DNA from: VFKU01 sp964620045
Lineage (GTDB): Bacteria > Hydrogenedentota > Hydrogenedentia > Hydrogenedentales > GCA-2746185
DNA length: 53,378 nt
Direction of reading: 5' to 3'
Assembly: GCA_964620045.1 (NCBI GenBank)
Contig: CAZUJL010000027.1
Location: 1 to 53,378 of the forward strand
The notes under the pieces are model-generated. The model was not told the DNA's origin, searched no databases, and was given only the letters and a program-made list of their open reading frames with translations. Made by a program: the position numbers and the translations under genes. Positions 25,951 to 34,237 of the stretch are shown in pieces (the first letter of the stretch is position 1; each line of letters begins with the position of its first letter).

Positions 25951-27723
25951 TCAGTCCGTAAACAATTCGGTGTGTTGCAGCACTTCCTCGCCGCTCGTCG
26001 TGCCTTGCGCGGCCTTGATCAGCGCTTCTTCGCGCAGCGTCAGCATGCCCAAATTGCGGCGCGCATACTTGCGCATCTCGTGGGTCATCTTGCGGCCCAG
26101 GATCATTTCGCGCAGGTCGTCGTTCACCTTCAGCAACTCATAGATACCCGTGCGGCCCTTGTACCCAATGTAGTCGCACGCCGGGCAGCCCTTGGGCCGG
26201 TACAACTTCAAATCCTTGCGCCACGCCTTTGGCACGCCCAACTCGTCCATCTCCGTCGGCTCGGGCTTGTACGGCTGGCGGCAATCGCGGCAAATCTTGC
26301 GCACCAGACGCTGCGCCAAAATACCCTCCAGCGCGGACGTGATCAGGAACGCCTCCACGTCCATATCGAGCAGACGCGTGACGGTCTCGACCGCGCTGTT
26401 GGTGTGAATGCTGCTCAACACAAAGTGACCCGTGAGCGCCGCTTCAATGCACATGTTCGCGGTTTCAAGGTCGCGGACTTCACCCACCATGATGATGTCC
26501 GGGTCCTGACGCAAAATAGCGCGGAGTGCCGCGCCGAACGTGAGTCCAATTTCCTCGCGGATCTGCACCTGAACAAGCTGCTCAATCTGCAATTCCACTG
26601 GGTCTTCGCAGGTGATGATCTTCGACCCGACTTCGTTCAGTTCGCTCACGCACGCATACAGCGTGGTGGTCTTACCGGAACCCGTCGGGCCCGTCACCAG
26701 AAACAAGCCGCTGGACTTGTTAATGATCGTGCTGATGTCTTCTTGCAACTGTTTTGCCAAACCGAGTTTCGGCAGCGACGTCTGCACGGACGTACGGTCG
26801 AGTACGCGCATCACGACGCATTCGCCGAACAGCGTCGGCAGGGTGGCAACGCGGATATCGATGTCGGAATCGCCGATCTTCAGCTCGATGCGCGCGTCCT
26901 GAGGCAGGCGGCGCTCGCCGATGTCCATGTTGGACATAACCTTCACGCGCGACACGACCGCGATCGAAATCGCCTTCGGCGGCGCGACGATCTCGTGCAG
27001 TACACCGTCGATGCGCAGCCGGATGCGGAAATCTTCTTCGTAGACTTCGTAGTGAACGTCCGAAGCCTTCTTCTGCACGGCTTCGAGCAACACGAGGTTC
27101 ACGATCTTGATGATCTCGGGCTCTTGCGCGAGTTCGACGAGGTTTTCCACGTCGCCCACGATCTGCTGCTGGCCGAGCTCTTCCATCGTGAGCTCTTTGT
27201 CGCCCACTTTTTCGACCAGTTCCTGCAGCGTATGGGTAACGTCGTCGCCTTCGTAGGAGTAGTTGGCCTTGATCGCCGCCGTCACGTCGGCGAGATTGCT
27301 CACCGCGCCCTCGACCGGCCCGCCGACAATCTGCGAGATGTCGTCGAGCAGGTTCAGGTCGAGTGGGTTCGCCAGCGCCACGACCAGCGCGCCGTTCTCG
27401 CGGATGCGCACGGGCATCACGTTGTAGAACCGCGCCACGTCCGGCGGAATCTTGCGCAGCACTTCGTCCTTAATCTTGAACTTGGTAAGGTCGACGCGCT
27501 CCATCCCCTGTTGCACGCCGAGCGCTTCGAGGATGTCCTGCTCTTCGCAGAGCTCCATCTTCACAAGCACGCGGCCGAGGAAGTCGCCGGTGAGGCGCTG
27601 GCGCTGCAGGGCTTCGTCGAGTTCGAGCGGCGTGATCACGCCCTGTTCGACGAGGATATCGCCGAGGTTGCGCTTGCGCCCCCCGCTATCGTGGCCCTTC
27701 ATGGCTACTGCCGCTTGTGCCAT
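25951..27723 (-). CDS. pilB: PilB/GspE-type assembly ATPase (downstream copy)
   Basis: A 590-aa hexameric ATPase powering pilin polymerisation from the cytoplasm. The N-terminal GspE_N/MshEN domain (about 20-155) contains the RNLGDILVEQGVITPLELDEAL pattern. Residues about 200-590 are the motor: Walker A GPTGSGKTTT (345-352), Asp box EDPVELQ, Walker B DPDIIMVGEVRD, His box HTNSAVETV. CRDC and CPAC pairs form the zinc site typical of GspE/PilB. It lies between pilT (18 nt) and pilC (13 nt). A second PilB-like gene lies on the other side of pilT at 28917, so the locus has two extension-type ATPases. No residue loss is seen in either. Confidence 0.94.
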   Translation of the reverse strand: MAQAAVAMKGHDSGGRKRNLGDILVEQGVITPLELDEALQRQRLTGDFLGRVLVKMELCEEQDILEALGVQQGMERVDLTKFKIKDEVLRKIPPDVARFYNVMPVRIRENGALVVALANPLDLNLLDDISQIVGGPVEGAVSNLADVTAAIKANYSYEGDDVTHTLQELVEKVGDKELTMEELGQQQIVGDVENLVELAQEPEIIKIVNLVLLEAVQKKASDVHYEVYEEDFRIRLRIDGVLHEIVAPPKAISIAVVSRVKVMSNMDIGERRLPQDARIELKIGDSDIDIRVATLPTLFGECVVMRVLDRTSVQTSLPKLGLAKQLQEDISTIINKSSGLFLVTGPTGSGKTTTLYACVSELNEVGSKIITCEDPVELQIEQLVQVQIREEIGLTFGAALRAILRQDPDIIMVGEVRDLETANMCIEAALTGHFVLSSIHTNSAVETVTRLLDMDVEAFLITSALEGILAQRLVRKICRDCRQPYKPEPTEMDELGVPKAWRKDLKLYRPKGCPACDYIGYKGRTGIYELLKVNDDLREMILGRKMTHEMRKYARRNLGMLTLREEALIKAAQGTTSGEEVLQHTELFTD

Positions 27724-27741
27724 CGCGTAAACCTGCTGCGC

Positions 27742-28872
27742 TTAGTGCGCGTTTGCTGGTTGCTGTTGCTGGCCCGGCCCGCCCACGGGCTTCGGCCCGT
27801 CGGCAAGGTTCAGGTCGCGTGCCATTTGCTCGAATTCCGCGGCGTTCTGGCACTTGCTCACGCCTTCGTCGTAACTGATGATGCCCTTCTTCCACAGCGC
27901 CATCAGATGTTCGTCGAGCAGGTTCATGCCGTACTTGTGCCCGGTCTGGATCGCGGACGTAATGCGGTAGGACTTGTTCTCGCGAATCAGGTTCTTGATC
28001 GCGTCCGTCGACACCATGATCTCGAACGCGGCCACACGGCCCGAGCGGCCCTTCTTCTTGCACAGCGACTGTGAAATCACGGCCTTGAGGTTACCCGCAA
28101 GCTGCGTGCGGATCTGCTCCTGCTGGTTCGTCGGAAACGCGTCCACGAGACGGTCAATCGTACGCACCGCGCCCGTGGTATGCAGCGTGCCGAACACCAA
28201 GTGACCGGTTTCGGCGGCAGACACGGCCGCTTCAATCGTTTCCAAGTCGCGCATTTCGCCCACGAGAATAATGTCGGGGTCCTGACGCAGCGCGCGGCGC
28301 AGCGCCTCGGAGAAGGTCGGCACGTCCACGCCCACTTCGCGCTGCGTGATGATGCTCTTCTTGTGCGTGTGGTAGAACTCGATCGGGTCTTCGATCGTGA
28401 TGATGTGGTGGTCGTGGCTCGTGTTCAGATAGTCGATCATCGCCGCCAGGCTCGTGCTCTTGCCCGAACCCGTCGGCCCCGTGACCAGAATCATGCCGCG
28501 GGGCTGGTTGATCACCTTCTTGAGCGAATCGGGCAGGCCCAATTCTTCCATGCTCGCGATGCGGCGCGGAATGATTCGCAGCACCAGCCCGATGTTGCCG
28601 CGCTGCTTGAACACGCTCACGCGGAACCGCGCAATGTCTTCGAACGCGAACCCGAAGTCCGTCCCGCCGACTTCCTGGATTTCCTGCTGGTTGTCGACCG
28701 ACGCGATGCTCTTCATCAACCGCTCGGTATCTTCCGGCGTCAACGGCGAGGTGCCGAAATGCACCAGGCTGCCGTGCACGCGCCCGACGGGCGGGTTGTC
28801 CACGGCCAGATGCAGGTCTGATCCTTCGCGGTCGATCAGCATGCGCAGCAAGCTGACCATTTCGTATGCCAT
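27742..28872 (-). CDS. pilT: PilT retraction ATPase
   Basis: A 376-aa ATPase that depolymerises type IV pili. It lacks the N-terminal GspE_N domain and zinc cysteines, as PilT should. Visible motifs are Walker A GPTGSGKS (132-139), Asp box EDPIEFYH, Walker B DPDIILVGEMRD and His box HTTGAVRTIDRL. The PilT signature AIKNLIRE is at 291-298 (consensus AIRNLIRE). A GAAAGG ribosome site precedes the ATG. Its presence argues that the 1-31 kb system is a retractile pilus or a derivative, not a second T2SS, because T2SS loci lack PilT. Confidence 0.95.
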   Translation of the reverse strand: MAYEMVSLLRMLIDREGSDLHLAVDNPPVGRVHGSLVHFGTSPLTPEDTERLMKSIASVDNQQEIQEVGGTDFGFAFEDIARFRVSVFKQRGNIGLVLRIIPRRIASMEELGLPDSLKKVINQPRGMILVTGPTGSGKSTSLAAMIDYLNTSHDHHIITIEDPIEFYHTHKKSIITQREVGVDVPTFSEALRRALRQDPDIILVGEMRDLETIEAAVSAAETGHLVFGTLHTTGAVRTIDRLVDAFPTNQQEQIRTQLAGNLKAVISQSLCKKKGRSGRVAAFEIMVSTDAIKNLIRENKSYRITSAIQTGHKYGMNLLDEHLMALWKKGIISYDEGVSKCQNAAEFEQMARDLNLADGPKPVGGPGQQQQPANAH

Positions 28873-28916
28873 AGCCCGTGCCTTTCTCTACCCGCCGCAA
28901 ACGGCGGGGGATTGGT

Positions 28917-30791
28917 TCAACTCGCGGCCGGCGGCGCCAACGGCGCGGCGGCCTGCGCCGTATTGGTAAGCGGCTCATCCACCTTCGTGCGCCGGTTCAC
29001 TTCTTCCACCGTCGTCACGCCGCTCAACACTTTTTTCCATGCGTCTTCACGCAGCGTGCTCATTCCATTGATGCGGGCCTGGCGGCGCAGCTTGATCGAA
29101 CTCGCGCCCTCCAGGATCAACCCGCGCAGAATGTCGTCCATCGTCAGCAACTCGTAAATGCCAAGTCGCCCCTGGTGCCCCGTGCCGTGGCAGTTGTCGC
29201 AGCCCGCGCCGTGCATCGGCGTGACCTTGTCCCACTCCACCGGCAAGCACAAGCGGCGCTTTTCGATCTCGGGCGGCTCGTAGGGTTCTTTGCAGGTCGT
29301 GCAAATGGTGCGCACGAGGCGTTGCGCCAGCACCGCGCGCACGCCCGACGCCACCAGGAACGGCTTGACGCCGATGTCCACCAGACGCACGAAGGAACTC
29401 GGCGCGTCGTTGGTGTGCAGCGTCGAGAACACCAGGTGACCGGTGAGCGCGGCCTTGATCGCGATCTCGGCCGTTTCAATATCGCGGATTTCGCCCACCA
29501 TCACGATGTCCGGGTCCTGGCGGAAAATGGCGCGCAGCGCGCGCGAGAAGTTCCAGCCGATCTCGTGGTGGATCTGCACCTGGTTGATGCCGCTGATCTG
29601 GTATTCCACCGGGTCTTCCACGGTCACCAGTTTGCGGTCGGGTTTGTTCAGGTTGTGCAGCGAGGCGTACAGCGTCGTGGTCTTGCCGGAACCGGTCGGC
29701 CCCGTCACCAGAATCACGCCCGTCGTTTGCTTGAGCAAGAGCTCCCACTTCACTTGGTCTTCCGCGCTAAACCCAAGCTGACCAAGACCAAGTTTCAGGC
29801 TTTCTTTGTCCAAGATACGCATGACGATGCTCGCGCCGTAGTACGACGGCAGCGCGCTCACGCGCAAGTCGACCATACGCCCGCCAAGCTGAATCTTGAT
29901 GCGGCCGTCCTGCGGCACGCGCTTCTCGGCGATGTCCATGCCGGCCATGATTTTCAGGCGCGATACGATGGCTTCCTGCGCGCGTTTGGGCGGCGCCGGC
30001 ATGAGCTGCAGCACGCCGTCAATGCGGTACCGCACCTTCACGTCGAACTTGCCCGGCTCGACGTGAATATCGCTCGCGCGCAGGCGGAAGGCTTCCATGA
30101 TCATGTGGTGCACGTACCGCACCACCGGGCTGTCGTCGTCGTCTTCCTCGTCGCCGCCCGTGGACTTTTGCAATTCTTCGACGTTGATGCTGTCGAGGCT
30201 CATGCTCGACATGCTCATGTCGCTCGAGCTAAGGCTGCCAAGACTGCCCGCCGAACTGTCCAGCGAGCTCAGGTTCGACATCGTGCTCAGCGTGCTCATC
30301 GTGCTCGCGCTGCTCACCGTCGACAGCATCGATTCAACCGTCGTTTCCGCAAGGCCGTAGTACTTGCTCAGCGCCGTGCGAATGTCCTCTTTGGTCGCCA
30401 GAACCGGCTCCACCGGACGCTCAAGCAAACGCGCAAGGTTGTCCATCGCGTTCACGTTCGTCGGGTCGGCCGTGGCAACCTTCAAAGTCTTGCCGTCTTC
30501 TTCGATCGGAATAACTTTATAGACCTGCGCGATATTGACGTCGATCAGGTTACGGATACGTTCCGGGATTTCGCGGTCCGCCAATCGAATAATGGGGATG
30601 CCGAGCTGCTCGGCGAGGCCTTCGGAGATGTGGTGGGTACTGATGTACCCCAAGCGGGCCAGAATTTCGCCCAGCTTCTTGCCTTGCATCGTCGTGCCTT
30701 GACGATGCAGGGCTTCCTGGAGTTGATCGGCGGTAATAATGCCGCGATCCACCAGGCTCTGCCCGAACATGCTATAGCCGCCGCTCGGCAT
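28917..30791 (-). CDS. pilB: PilB-type assembly ATPase with Ser/Met-rich linker (upstream copy)
   Basis: A 624-aa extension ATPase and the first gene of the pilus operon. Residues 10-140 are the MshEN/GspE_N domain (a possible cyclic-di-GMP-binding fold in this family). Residues 154-202 are an unusual linker of Ser, Met, Leu and Thr, followed by an acidic run (212-221). The motor (about 222-610) keeps Walker A GPTGSGKTTT, EDPVEYQ, DPDIVMVGEIRD, HTNDAPSSF and the zinc pairs CTTC and CDNC. A GAGGG ribosome site lies 7 nt before the ATG. Up to three promoters precede it. It sits 44 nt upstream of pilT. Why two PilB types flank one PilT is not explained by the sequence. Confidence 0.93.
   Translation of the reverse strand: MPSGGYSMFGQSLVDRGIITADQLQEALHRQGTTMQGKKLGEILARLGYISTHHISEGLAEQLGIPIIRLADREIPERIRNLIDVNIAQVYKVIPIEEDGKTLKVATADPTNVNAMDNLARLLERPVEPVLATKEDIRTALSKYYGLAETTVESMLSTVSSASTMSTLSTMSNLSSLDSSAGSLGSLSSSDMSMSSMSLDSINVEELQKSTGGDEEDDDDSPVVRYVHHMIMEAFRLRASDIHVEPGKFDVKVRYRIDGVLQLMPAPPKRAQEAIVSRLKIMAGMDIAEKRVPQDGRIKIQLGGRMVDLRVSALPSYYGASIVMRILDKESLKLGLGQLGFSAEDQVKWELLLKQTTGVILVTGPTGSGKTTTLYASLHNLNKPDRKLVTVEDPVEYQISGINQVQIHHEIGWNFSRALRAIFRQDPDIVMVGEIRDIETAEIAIKAALTGHLVFSTLHTNDAPSSFVRLVDIGVKPFLVASGVRAVLAQRLVRTICTTCKEPYEPPEIEKRRLCLPVEWDKVTPMHGAGCDNCHGTGHQGRLGIYELLTMDDILRGLILEGASSIKLRRQARINGMSTLREDAWKKVLSGVTTVEEVNRRTKVDEPLTNTAQAAAPLAPPAAS
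30186..30332 (-). repeat. Ser/Met/Leu-coding degenerate repeat in the upstream pilB
   Basis: The tract codes residues 154-202 of the ATPase, built of short S-x-L or S-x-M units (MSTLSTMSNLSSLDSS and similar). At DNA level it is made of gctcatcgtgctc/gctcgacatgctc-like steps. It lies exactly between the N-terminal regulatory domain and the motor, so it acts as a flexible or amphipathic linker. Confidence 0.75.
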
Positions 30792-30810
30792 AACTTTTCC
30801 CTCAGGTTAA

Positions 30811-30839
30811 ACTCTATCAGAGGGTGGGGTCATTGTCAA
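30811..30839 (-). promoter_or_regulatory. sigma70 promoter proximal to the pilB-pilT operon
   Basis: On the minus strand TTGACA (30839-30834), 17 nt, TAGAGT (30816-30811), ending about 20 nt before the pilB ATG at 30791. The leader would be only about 12-14 nt, just enough for the GAGGG ribosome site. This is the last of three stacked TTGACA boxes in the 229-nt gap. Confidence 0.55.
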
Positions 30840-30864
30840 TGTGAATTCTGCTGTAAGTATTGGA

Positions 30865-30893
30865 ATTAAACGAGTTACGAGCATATCTGTCAA
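30865..30893 (-). promoter_or_regulatory. sigma70 promoter, middle of three before pilB
   Basis: On the minus strand TTGACA (30893-30888), 17 nt, TTTAAT (30870-30865), one mismatch from each consensus hexamer pair overall. A third TTGACA lies at 30980-30975 with a poorer -10 (AAGAAT, 30957-30952), also at 17 nt. No terminator is obvious between gspM and this region. Confidence 0.6.
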
Positions 30894-31020
30894 CAGATTA
30901 CCCACACCCTAAAACAGTCGCCCGCTCAGCTTCGCCCCGACAGCGCAGCGTATTCTTATCCGAACACAGCGGATTGTCAAGAACTTCACGGAATTCGGAA
31001 AACAGGTGCGGCGGAAGGAG

Positions 31021-31530
31021 TTACAGACGCGGCGACTGCACGGTGAGTGCGCAATCAAGGCCCTTGGCGTTCGCCGCGGCGCGCAGGTAGTCCAGACGAT
31101 CGACCGTGACCAGCGCCTTGCCGTGCTGCAGGGTATACATCAACCCGATCAGCTCTTCGAGCGAGACGCCGTCCAGCGCGATCTTCACCGTATCGAGACC
31201 CGGACTGGCAAGCGGCTGTTCCAACCGGGCACGCTCCTTCAATCCCTGCGTCTCGACCGCCGTGCGCGTGTAGTCGTACAAGTTGAAGCCCGCGCCGGAC
31301 GCGCCGACGCGCTCAGCGATCAGCTTGCGACCTTCGCGCTGCTCGAGCACGATGCGCCGCAAGTCGCGCGCTTGCTCAAGCCGGCTCGATGCGTCGCTGA
31401 GTGCTTGCTGCGTCGTGCGGTACTCGCGCGCCAAAATGCTGCCGATCGGCAACACGATCATGCCGATAAAAATCACCGACGCGGCGATCACCAGCATCTT
31501 CTCGCGATTGGTCAGCACACGTTTCGCCAT
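31021..31530 (-). CDS. gspM: T2SS protein GspM (PilO-like)
   Basis: A 169-aa bitopic inner-membrane protein with a membrane helix at residues 11-34, a periplasmic coiled coil (about 40-75) and a small ferredoxin-like end. GspM binds GspL and helps assemble the inner-membrane platform. It is the last gene of the gspC-M operon. Its ATG lies 2 nt after the gspL stop, so translation is coupled. Size and position are as expected for GspM; sequence similarity in this family is always low, so the call leans on context. Confidence 0.82.
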   Translation of the reverse strand: MAKRVLTNREKMLVIAASVIFIGMIVLPIGSILAREYRTTQQALSDASSRLEQARDLRRIVLEQREGRKLIAERVGASGAGFNLYDYTRTAVETQGLKERARLEQPLASPGLDTVKIALDGVSLEELIGLMYTLQHGKALVTVDRLDYLRAAANAKGLDCALTVQSPRL

Positions 31531-31532
31531 CG

Positions 31533-33011
31533 TCAGCCAACCTTCGCTTTGAGGGAGAACGTGTCGGTGCCGCCGGAACTCGTGCGCCGCGCGGTCTCGC
31601 GATCAAGTTTGATGAGCGACGATTTCTCGAGCGCATCCAGCGCCGCGTTGTATTTTCCGGAATCAAGCACCGTGCCCTGGATCGTAATCTCGCGGCCCTC
31701 GCCCGATCGCAGCGGACGAATCTCAATCTGCTGGATCGCGGCGACATCCGGCCCCAATACAGCGCTAATTTCCACGAGCACATCCAGCAGCGGCGGCGCG
31801 CTGAATCGCTCAAGCGACACACCCTGCGATTGATCGCTCTCCGCCAGCGCGGCCTCCTGCAACAGCGCCATGCTCGCGACCCCACCCACGTCGTTCGGGG
31901 GGCGCGTGCCGGCCGTCTCGGGATATGTCGATTCGTACTCCGCCCACACGGCCGCGCCGATATCGTTCAGCGCCCCGCGGTCCTTGAAGTAATCGAACGA
32001 CACCAGACCGAGATACGCGACCAGCACCACGGCGCCCGCGAGGCACGTGCGCAACGCGATGCGCGAAAGGCCGCTGCCGGCCACCGTCGCCTGCTCAAAA
32101 TTCATTGCAAACGGGCCGCCCGCCGCCGAATAGGCCGTGGCAATGGGCGTCGACCACAGATTGAATTCGTCCTCCGATGCGCCGGCCTTGTCCGCGAATC
32201 CGGGCAGCTCGTTTGCCAGATCGTCGTACCGCACCGGCACATCAATCTCGGCCTCGAAAATCGTGCGACCGGCTTCGTGCAATTGCGCGCCCGTCACCGA
32301 AAGCGCCTGCACGCCGCCGTTCTCGCCGCGTTCCGCGCCAAAGGATCGCAGCAGGTTGCGGACCTCGCGCGCCACGCCCGAGGGATTCGCGCGGAACTCG
32401 CCGGGATCCATATCAAGCCGGCGCAAATACGCCAGCGTGCCGGACTCCACCACGCCCAGCACCGCCTCGCGCGGACGGAAATGCAGCACCGCGCGCGGGG
32501 CCGATTCTTTCTTGCTCAACCCGGCCCACAGCGACGTCAGCGCGAGCGCGTCAAGATACACACCGTCGATCCGCAGACCGGCACTGCCGAGCGCGTCGAC
32601 CGTCTGTTCGATGGACGCGCGACGCACGCCGACGGCCAACACCTCAGTACCCGCGCCCACCTGTCGCACGGGCAGGAAATCAACGACAAGATCCTCGATC
32701 GGAAACGCGAGGGTTGGCTCCAGCTCAAACGGCACCGCCGCCGCAATTTTTCGGTGCGAGCGAAACGGCACCTGCATTAACCGCAGCACGCTCCACGAAG
32801 CCGGTGCGCTAAGCACAAACGCGGCCGGCTTCGCCTTCAACCGGCTCACGGCCTCGCGCGCCGCAATCGCCGCCGCCTCGGGACCCGAGCCGCCGATGGA
32901 GGCCTGCGCCAGTTCGAGCACGCGCGGCACGCGGCCACCCGTGCGCACGACAATCACGCGCACGGCGTCGTCACCGATTTCCACCGCGGCTATCTGTGCA
33001 GGCAATTGCAT
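31533..33011 (-). CDS. gspL: T2SS protein GspL
   Basis: A 492-aa platform protein. The cytoplasmic part (1-310) is an actin-like fold similar to PilM, opening AAVEIGDDAVRVIVV and containing FELEPTLAFPIEDLVVDF, which resembles the PilM motif. A membrane helix (about 315-338) leads to a periplasmic PilN-like region. GspL recruits the GspE ATPase to the membrane. The order L then M at the operon end is canonical. Gap from gspK 53 nt. It is in effect a second PilM-PilN type fusion, independent of the one at 5780. Confidence 0.85.
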   Translation of the reverse strand: MQLPAQIAAVEIGDDAVRVIVVRTGGRVPRVLELAQASIGGSGPEAAAIAAREAVSRLKAKPAAFVLSAPASWSVLRLMQVPFRSHRKIAAAVPFELEPTLAFPIEDLVVDFLPVRQVGAGTEVLAVGVRRASIEQTVDALGSAGLRIDGVYLDALALTSLWAGLSKKESAPRAVLHFRPREAVLGVVESGTLAYLRRLDMDPGEFRANPSGVAREVRNLLRSFGAERGENGGVQALSVTGAQLHEAGRTIFEAEIDVPVRYDDLANELPGFADKAGASEDEFNLWSTPIATAYSAAGGPFAMNFEQATVAGSGLSRIALRTCLAGAVVLVAYLGLVSFDYFKDRGALNDIGAAVWAEYESTYPETAGTRPPNDVGGVASMALLQEAALAESDQSQGVSLERFSAPPLLDVLVEISAVLGPDVAAIQQIEIRPLRSGEGREITIQGTVLDSGKYNAALDALEKSSLIKLDRETARRTSSGGTDTFSLKAKVG

Positions 33012-33064
33012 CTGTGTGTGGGTCCCCGTCGAATCTTATCCGAGTTGTACCTGATTACGCCCGT

Positions 33065-34237
33065 TCACGATTGAAGCCGCCAATCGATTACACGAAACAT
33101 TTGGGCCGCCCCGCTCGCGTTCTGCTGGCCGACGCCGTCTTCCTGCGGCGTGTCGCGCCACACATAGGCCTCCACGCTCGCCGATACTTCCCCGATCTTT
33201 GCCTCACCCTGAATCAAAAACACGCTGCTTTTCACATCAAACAGTTCCGGACCCGGTGCCGGACCTTCATTCTCATTGCCATTGCCTCCACCCTCGCCTT
33301 CACTCTCGCGCTGCTGTCCCTCGCCCCGCCTCGGATTCTGGTTATTGGGATTTTTCTTGGGAGGCAACAGGCCGTCGCTGCGAAGTTCTTCGAGGCTCAT
33401 GTAAGGCCCCACTTCCTCGCGGCGCTGCAATATCTGATCGACCGACCCCGACGTGCCCATCGTCTCGCTCGCGCCGGCGAACATGGCCTCGAGCACGTCC
33501 GTCGGCGCGGTGTTCACATTCACGCGGCCTTCGGGGTGGCCGTGCACGGTAAACACATCGGCAAACGGCAACAGCGGCGGATCGAGCTCTTCTTCAAACT
33601 CCGCGAAGTACATCTCCTGAGAGACGCCGGGAATCAGCAGCAGTTCTTCCAGCGAATCCATCGGCCCGTTCTTAATCGCGATCGGCGGAGTTAGCTTCTC
33701 GTAGTAATCCCGTTCAAACCCGTTCTCGCGCGGTTCGTCGTCCGAATCCAGCCAGTCGAGAATCGCATCGGTCGGATCGGCATCTTCCGATCGCTGCTCG
33801 AAGATATAGCGCACCGCGGCTACGAGCGGTTCGTAGTCTTTCTCCTGCCCGCTGGAGTCTTGATAAATCAGCGCGTTCAGATTGATCTTGCCGTACTCGT
33901 CCGTGATCTGAATTGCCACCATCGCGTCGTTGTAATCGACCACCGGGGTGCCGCTCGCCCACGGCTCGTCGAGCGAGTCGTATACACCGCCCTGCTGGCC
34001 TTGTGCTTCTTCCTCGCCAATAATCAGATCGGCCGCCAGCACGCTCATGCTCAGCGCAATCGCCGAGCGCCCGGCCAGAATCGCCTCGGTGGTTGTGCTT
34101 TCCTGTCCAATCAGCGTCGCGTCCACCTGTATGCCGTACGTGAACTCCGTCACAATCACCGCCAACAGCACGACAAATACCAGCGCCAGAATCAGCGCGA
34201 CGCCGTCCTGTTTATGCACGCTCTTCCGGAGACTCAT
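33065..34237 (-). CDS. gspK: T2SS minor pseudopilin GspK
   Basis: A 390-aa minor pseudopilin that tops the pseudopilus. After the leader HKQDG comes VALILALVFVVLLAVIV without Glu5, which is normal for GspK. DEYGKINLNAL (about 113-123), the acidic DWLDSDDEP calcium site (about 161-169), an HhH-like LLLIPGV and GRVNVNTAPTDVLEAM (about 237-252) are GspK signatures. A low-complexity insert rich in Asn/Glu/Gly (293-331) interrupts the C-terminal part. The ATG overlaps the gspJ stop (ATGA). Confidence 0.93.
   Translation of the reverse strand: MSLRKSVHKQDGVALILALVFVVLLAVIVTEFTYGIQVDATLIGQESTTTEAILAGRSAIALSMSVLAADLIIGEEEAQGQQGGVYDSLDEPWASGTPVVDYNDAMVAIQITDEYGKINLNALIYQDSSGQEKDYEPLVAAVRYIFEQRSEDADPTDAILDWLDSDDEPRENGFERDYYEKLTPPIAIKNGPMDSLEELLLIPGVSQEMYFAEFEEELDPPLLPFADVFTVHGHPEGRVNVNTAPTDVLEAMFAGASETMGTSGSVDQILQRREEVGPYMSLEELRSDGLLPPKKNPNNQNPRRGEGQQRESEGEGGGNGNENEGPAPGPELFDVKSSVFLIQGEAKIGEVSASVEAYVWRDTPQEDGVGQQNASGAAQMFRVIDWRLQS

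Noticed and set aside
25021..28074. A 1,017-codon plus-strand open frame opposite pilB/pilC
   Set aside because: It mirrors the high-GC codon bias of well-conserved genes on the minus strand; the predicted protein is Arg/His/Leu-rich without any recognisable domain.
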